Assembly (NCBI GenBank): GCA_004282995.1
Contig: SHLU01000087.1
Span: 1 to 9,181, forward strand
Origin: Sphingomonadaceae bacterium
Lineage (GTDB): Bacteria; Pseudomonadota; Alphaproteobacteria; Sphingomonadales; Sphingomonadaceae
Direction of reading: 5' to 3'
DNA length: 9,181 bases
In this document: piece after piece, positions 5,454 to 9,181 of the stretch
Layout: every line of letters begins with the position of its first letter
Position numbering within the stretch: the first letter of the stretch is position 1
The notes under the pieces: model-generated
Told to the model about the DNA's origin: nothing
The model's database searches: none
Seen by the model: the letters and a program-made list of their open reading frames with translations, nothing else
Position numbers and translations under genes: made by a program

Positions 5454-7568
5454 TCAAAGCAATATACGTACCCCGAAACGGGCGCTGAACGGTTCGGCCG
5501 GCTGGATGTTGTTGTCGCCATGAGCGCTCGGGTAATATGTTTCGTCGAACAGGTTCTCGATATTGAGTTGCAGTGAGACCTGCTCGTTGATGTCGTAATA
5601 GGCCGCAGCATCGAAGCGCCAATAGTCGGGCAGCGTCACGGTGTTGGAGAAGCTGGCAAACTGTTCGTCCTGGTAAATGGCACCGAAACCCACACCGAAT
5701 TTTTCCGTCAGGTCAAACCGGTTCCAGGCACTGAACTGGTGCTTGGGCAATTGCTGCAAGCGCTGTCCAGCCGCGCCAAAACCGGAGTCGCTGGTGATCT
5801 CGCCGTCGAGATAGGTGTAGCCGATATTGGCATGCCAGTTCGCGGTGATGTCACCGATCACATTGAATTCGAAACCTTCGGTCCGACTGGCACCGGTAAG
5901 GACAGTGAGGCCCGAATTGTTAGGATCAGTGGCCCGGGTGTTGTCGCGATCGAGGCGGAAAACGGAGGCTGTGGCGAGCAGGCCGGGCTTGACCGACCAC
6001 TTGGCGCCAATTTCGTAATTAGCGAACTTCTCCGGCTCGAACGCCGCCGTGGTGGGGGTGAGCAGGAAGAACTGGTCACCCGACTGCGGCAGGAAGCTTT
6101 CGGCGTATGAGGCATAGAAGGACAGGTCTTCGCGCGGCTTGAGGATCACTGCGAGCCGTGGGCTGATTTCCTCGTCAACGCGGGCGCCCGGCGTGCCGGT
6201 CAGCTGCTCGATCGTATCGAGATCGAAGCGTTCATAGCGCAGGCCGGCGACGATCTCGACCATACCGAGGCTCAGCTGGTCCTGAATATAGGCCGAGAAG
6301 ATGTCGAGCGTGCTGGCGCGGTCGCGGGCGAGCGGGCCGAGCGAGAACGCGGGCACGGAAATCGTTTCCGCCAATGGTGCGCTCGCGCTCGTCGCGCCGC
6401 CTGCGAACAGGGCATTGCGACGCTGGTTGGTCGAATCCTGCTTCATCCCCTCGACGCCGAACAGGAAGGTGTTTTCGACACCGGCGGTTTCGACCTGCCA
6501 GACGAGATTGGCCTGGCCGATCAGATTTTCGCGTGTCTGGGCGTCCTCATAGCCGCTGAGGTCGACAGTGGAGCCATCGGTTCCGCGCGGCAGGATGTTG
6601 GCGTAAACTTTGTCGTAATCGGCATACTGGACCGAGGCGTTGACGCTGAGTCCGTCCGAAAATGCGTGATCAATGCGGCTGCGCAGAATGTGCACTTCAG
6701 CATCGGTGCGATTGAATCCCGGCGCACCGAAGAAGGTGTCGTCGTAACCGGCCAGCACTTCGCCGTTGAAGGACGGCAGGCCGCGATCGGTCACTCGGCT
6801 GTCGTCATCATAGGAATAGCTCGCAGTCAGCGTGGTATCGGGGCCTAGCAGTGCGGTCAGGGTGGGCGAGATGCCGATGAAGCGACCGCTGTAGAAATTG
6901 CGGTGGCTGTCGAATTCCTCGTAGGTTGCGTTGAGGCGCAGGGCGACGTTCTCGGATACACCGGCGTTAACATCGCCCAGGAGTGCGAAGGCACCGAAGG
7001 TATCGACCGAGGCATCGGCGCCGACAAACCCCTCGCCCAGCTCGGCGGTCTTGCTGACACGATTGATGACGCCGCCACCGCCGCCGCGTCCGAAGATTAG
7101 CGCGTTGGCACCCTTGAGAACTTCGACCCGGGCAACGTTGTAGAGCGAACGATAATACTGTGCATCGTCGCGCAGCCCGTCGAGGTAGAAATCGGCGGTC
7201 GATTCCTGGCCGCGGATGAACACTTCATCACGGTGTCCTTCGCCGGTTTCGAGGCTGACGCCGGGCACGTAGCGCAGGGCTTCGCCCAACTGCCGGATCG
7301 ACTGGTCTTCGAGCTGGTCATCGGTGATGAATGTGACCGTCTGCGGCACATCGACCAGCGGGGTGGGGGTCTTGGTTCCGCTCGAACCGTCCTCGACAGC
7401 ATACTCCCCGACCGCACCGGTAACGACGATCTCGTTGGGCAGGTAGTCGCGTGCCGGACGTTCTTCGACAGCGCTGGCGTCGGCAGTTTCGGCGGCAAAT
7501 GCAGGCAGCGGCGCGAGCATCAGGGCGGAACCGCACAGGAGCATGGAGCGGCGGAGGACAGGGGTCAT
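5454..7568 (-). CDS. TonB-dependent siderophore receptor (outer membrane)
   Basis: A 704-residue outer-membrane receptor, predicted to import ferric siderophore with energy from TonB-ExbBD. A signal peptide is visible (RR, hydrophobic core, cut near PAFA/AE at residue 25). The TonB box NEIVVTG follows at 45-51. A plug domain spans roughly 65-175 with PLVDVPQTVTFIT, EALRYVPGV, FIRGQESTADFYLDGLRDD and FGRGGGGGVINRVSK. The rest is a beta-barrel of alternating strands with long loops, closing in FGVRILL, which lacks the usual terminal Phe. The plug motifs fit the siderophore-receptor group (TIGR01783-like) better than vitamin B12 or carbohydrate receptors. The start ATG has AAGAAGG 7 bases upstream. 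Two Fur-like boxes precede it, consistent with iron repression. No siderophore synthesis or inner-membrane uptake gene is adjacent, so it may use foreign siderophores. Confidence 0.95.
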   Translation of the reverse strand: MTPVLRRSMLLCGSALMLAPLPAFAAETADASAVEERPARDYLPNEIVVTGAVGEYAVEDGSSGTKTPTPLVDVPQTVTFITDDQLEDQSIRQLGEALRYVPGVSLETGEGHRDEVFIRGQESTADFYLDGLRDDAQYYRSLYNVARVEVLKGANALIFGRGGGGGVINRVSKTAELGEGFVGADASVDTFGAFALLGDVNAGVSENVALRLNATYEEFDSHRNFYSGRFIGISPTLTALLGPDTTLTASYSYDDDSRVTDRGLPSFNGEVLAGYDDTFFGAPGFNRTDAEVHILRSRIDHAFSDGLSVNASVQYADYDKVYANILPRGTDGSTVDLSGYEDAQTRENLIGQANLVWQVETAGVENTFLFGVEGMKQDSTNQRRNALFAGGATSASAPLAETISVPAFSLGPLARDRASTLDIFSAYIQDQLSLGMVEIVAGLRYERFDLDTIEQLTGTPGARVDEEISPRLAVILKPREDLSFYASYAESFLPQSGDQFFLLTPTTAAFEPEKFANYEIGAKWSVKPGLLATASVFRLDRDNTRATDPNNSGLTVLTGASRTEGFEFNVIGDITANWHANIGYTYLDGEITSDSGFGAAGQRLQQLPKHQFSAWNRFDLTEKFGVGFGAIYQDEQFASFSNTVTLPDYWRFDAAAYYDINEQVSLQLNIENLFDETYYPSAHGDNNIQPAEPFSARFGVRILL

Positions 7569-7580
7569 TGATAAGCCTTC

Positions 7581-7598
7581 TTGCGAATGATTCTCGAT
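7581..7598. promoter_or_regulatory. Fur-box-like operator 1, next to the receptor start
   Basis: TTGCGAATGATTCTCGAT resembles the imperfect palindrome bound by Fur (GAAT-N-ATTC core, TGCGAATGATTCTCG-type in alphaproteobacteria). It sits 13-30 bases upstream of the receptor ATG and touches its ribosome-binding site (7576-7582). Bound Fur-Fe would block transcription or its early steps. The call is by motif and context only. Confidence 0.65.
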
Positions 7599-7612
7599 TT
7601 CGATGCCCTGCT

Positions 7613-7630
7613 ATTGAGAATAGTTCGCAA
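7613..7630. promoter_or_regulatory. Fur-box-like operator 2, inverted copy
   Basis: The plus strand reads ATTGAGAATAGTTCGCAA. Its reverse complement, TTGCGAACTATTCTCAAT, matches box 1 at 15 of 18 positions, so the two boxes are inverted copies. Their centres are 32 bp apart, about three helical turns, which would put two Fur dimers on the same face of the DNA. It lies 45-62 bases upstream of the receptor start and 85 bases upstream of arsC. Confidence 0.6.
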
Positions 7631-7714
7631 TTGCAAGCGCACTATCGCACTTGGCGTAGAATTCTTCGGTTGCTAGCGGAACTGCAGGCAAAATCGATGA
7701 CCGAAAGGCACCCC

Positions 7715-8059
7715 ATGAAAGCGACCATCTGGCACAATCCCAAGTGCGGCACTTCGCGCAAAACACTGACAATTCTTGAGAATCTTTCGCAGGTGGATGT
7801 CACGGTGGTCGAGTATCTGCGCGATCCGCCGAGTCGGGATCAGCTTGCCGAGCTGTTTCAAAAGGCCGGGATTTCGCCGCAGGAGGGATTGCGCCTGCGT
7901 GGAACCGATGCCGAGGAACGTGGGCTGCCCGATGCCGATGACGATACCGTTCTCGAAGCCATGGTCGTCGACCCGATCCTCATCAACCGTCCGCTGGTGG
8001 AAACCGACAAAGGCGTGCGGCTATGTCGACCGCAGGACATCGTGCTGGAGATTCTTTGA
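7715..8059 (+). CDS. arsC: Arsenate reductase, glutaredoxin-coupled (ArsC/Spx fold)
   Basis: A 114-residue thioredoxin-fold enzyme that reduces arsenate to arsenite using glutathione and glutaredoxin. The signature HNPKCGTSRKT places the nucleophilic Cys at 11. The arginines that hold arsenate in plasmid R773 ArsC all have counterparts: Arg60 (in GLRLRG), Arg92 (PILINRP) and Arg105 (RLCRP). It ends in DIVLEIL and lacks the C-terminal extension that brings R773 ArsC to 141 residues, as is common in chromosomal homologues. ATG 7715 is chosen because AAAGG lies 6 bases upstream and the protein then starts at the first strand; an in-frame ATG at 7697 would add six residues. It is divergent from the siderophore receptor and convergent with an MFS exporter. 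No arsR, arsB or acr3 is adjacent. An oxidoreductase of the same family with another substrate is possible but less likely given the full arginine set. Confidence 0.93.
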   Translation: MKATIWHNPKCGTSRKTLTILENLSQVDVTVVEYLRDPPSRDQLAELFQKAGISPQEGLRLRGTDAEERGLPDADDDTVLEAMVVDPILINRPLVETDKGVRLCRPQDIVLEIL

Positions 8060-8067
8060 TCAGAAAG

Positions 8068-8080
8068 GGCTGTTTCAGCC
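8068..8080 (-). terminator. Weak hairpin at the arsC / MFS convergent junction
   Basis: GGCTG (8068-8072), TTT and CAGCC (8076-8080) form a 5-bp stem. On the minus strand it is followed by CTTTCT, so it could weakly terminate the MFS transcript. It overlaps the MFS stop codon (8075-8077). Only 15 bases separate the two convergent stops, leaving little room for anything else. Confidence 0.3.
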
Positions 8081-9181
8081 GCGGTCGCGGGTAAGATACT
8101 CGTCGCTCTGCAGGGTACGCCAGCCGAGCGCGAAGACGGCGAGGCAAAAACCGATGATGACGGCAAAGCCGAGCCAGTCGGAATGGCCATAGAGCCATAC
8201 GCCGAGTGCAGGTGCATAGATATAGCTTGCCCCGTTGATGGAGGCGACCTTGCCTGAGACTTGCCCCTGCTCGGGCCGGGTCACGGCGAGCGAAGAGCCG
8301 GCGGTGAAGCCCGGCCGGTACAGCCCGAAGCCCATCGAGGCGACCGCAAAGCCCAGTGCAATGGCGTGCAGATTATGTGCCATGCCGAAGATGACGACCC
8401 CGACCACCGCCAGCGCCATGCCGCCAAGAGTCGAAGTGCGTGGACCCAGCTGCAGCGTCGGTATCAGACCCCATTGCGCAAGCAATGTCGCCACTGCCCC
8501 GACCATCAGCACGATGCCAACCGGCCCCGCGCCTGCCTCCGGCGTCTCGCGCAAGCCGAGCCGGTCGAGAACGAGGAAGCCCGAAATTCCCAGGATCATG
8601 GCTTGCGCGTGGCCGCCGAGGAGACCCGCAGTCATCCACGGCAGCAGCCGCTTGTCGGTCCATTTGAGGTCGGGCGGGTCGGCTGCCTCGCCCATCTGCA
8701 TTTCACCGCTGTCGTCTCCTGTGGCTTCCTCGTAGCTTTCACGCGCATGGCGCGCTGCACCGCTGCCGTAGGGCGCATCATAAGCATGACCGCGGGCGGC
8801 GAATTGCGGTTCATCATTGGGTAGCCGCAGCCGTAGCGCCACCAGCGTGACCAGGCCGATCAGGGCAAAGGCAATGAACGGTCCGGTCAGTCCCGCACCG
8901 GGAAATATCATCAATGGTGCGAGCGCCGGACCCAGCACGGTGCCAAGTCCGAAACTCGATGCGACCAGCGCCAACGCCTGCGTTCGCTCGCTGCGCGGGG
9001 TGCGACTGGCGACATAGGCCTGCACCGCGGGCGGCGCGGCCGAACCGAACAGGCCGTAGAGCGAGCGGCACAGCGCAAACAGCGCCAGGGTCCACATTGC
9101 CGTCAGCGCGCCGGTCAGCCCCAGCATCAACACAAAACCGCACAGGGCCATCGATGCGATAAAGCCGATCATCCCCAGCGC
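8075..9181 (-). CDS. MFS transporter, drug/H+ antiporter type (5' end beyond window)
   Basis: The reading frame stays open to the right edge, giving 368 visible residues; TM1 and the first part of TM2 with the start codon are missing. Visible are the TM4-TM5 region with CRSLYGLFGSAAPPAVQAY, the loop RTPRSERTQALA, and the motif C-like GLGTVLGPALAPL typical of 12-helix proton antiporters. The second half has about six helices ending near the C-terminal ALGWRTLQS. A long central cytoplasmic loop between TM6 and TM7 runs about 60 residues and is rich in Asp, Glu, Gly and Ala (EEATGDDSGEMQMGEAADPP). The cargo is unknown. The position beside arsC raises the possibility of an arsenical exporter, but MFS arsenical exporters (ArsJ, ArsK) cannot be told apart from generic ones by eye. 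Confidence 0.88.
   Translation of the reverse strand, partial: ALGMIGFIASMALCGFVLMLGLTGALTAMWTLALFALCRSLYGLFGSAAPPAVQAYVASRTPRSERTQALALVASSFGLGTVLGPALAPLMIFPGAGLTGPFIAFALIGLVTLVALRLRLPNDEPQFAARGHAYDAPYGSGAARHARESYEEATGDDSGEMQMGEAADPPDLKWTDKRLLPWMTAGLLGGHAQAMILGISGFLVLDRLGLRETPEAGAGPVGIVLMVGAVATLLAQWGLIPTLQLGPRTSTLGGMALAVVGVVIFGMAHNLHAIALGFAVASMGFGLYRPGFTAGSSLAVTRPEQGQVSGKVASINGASYIYAPALGVWLYGHSDWLGFAVIIGFCLAVFALGWRTLQSDEYLTRDRG

Noticed and set aside
7451..7714. In-frame extension upstream of arsC, giving a 202-residue protein
   Set aside because: It would run antisense through the start of the receptor gene and the Fur-like boxes; ArsC homologues begin at the strand that starts at 7715.
1..9181. 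Mobile element, phage, CRISPR, toxin-antitoxin or tRNA genes
   Set aside because: No transposase or integrase motifs, direct-repeat arrays, cloverleaf-like sequences or target-site duplications were seen; gene content and base composition look uniform.

Overview
The window looks like chromosomal DNA from an alphaproteobacterium, probably of the Sphingomonadales (Erythrobacteraceae-like). This is inferred from the high G+C content, the codon use, a TonB-dependent receptor of the type abundant in that group, and an isolated Flp-type pilin. No database search was possible, so the taxonomy is inference. There is no tRNA, rRNA, insertion sequence, CRISPR array or phage gene. Coding density is very high, and no gap between genes exceeds about 150 bases.

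Layout. (1) 63-1100 (+): an extended-SDR / thioester-reductase-like NAD(P) enzyme, possibly coupled to a gene that ends at the left edge. (2) 1082-3731 (-): a tightly overlapping three-gene unit, read from right to left as a MATE exporter, a DUF2064/TIGR04282 transferase and a TIGR04283 family-2 glycosyltransferase. The last two are the pair known as rSAM/selenodomain-associated transferases 1 and 2, which current automatic annotation calls arsenosugar-biosynthesis glycosyltransferases. (3) 3862-5199 (+): a class II aldolase/adducin-family protein followed by a small [2Fe-2S] subunit of the xanthine-oxidase family that starts with TTG. No molybdopterin large subunit is present. (4) 5218-5382 (-): a 54-residue Flp/type IVb pilin that is easy to miss because it is short and starts with GTG. 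(5) 5454-7568 (-): a TonB-dependent siderophore receptor. Its upstream region carries two near-identical Fur-box-like palindromes in inverted orientation. (6) 7715-8059 (+): a glutaredoxin-type arsenate reductase, ArsC. (7) 8075-9181 (-): an MFS drug/H+ antiporter-type exporter, cut by the right edge.

How they may work together. The receptor would take up ferric siderophore under iron-dependent repression. ArsC is transcribed divergently from the same 146-bp region and could share that control. ArsC, the arsenosugar-type transferase pair and two exporters lie within 9 kb, which hints at an arsenic or organo-metabolite handling neighbourhood. However, ArsM, ArsS, ArsR and a dedicated arsenite pump are all absent from the window, so that link is inference only. 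I found no clear undescribed system. The points most worth following up are the paired iron boxes, the unpartnered transferase/MATE operon, the orphan iron-sulfur subunit and the solitary pilin.
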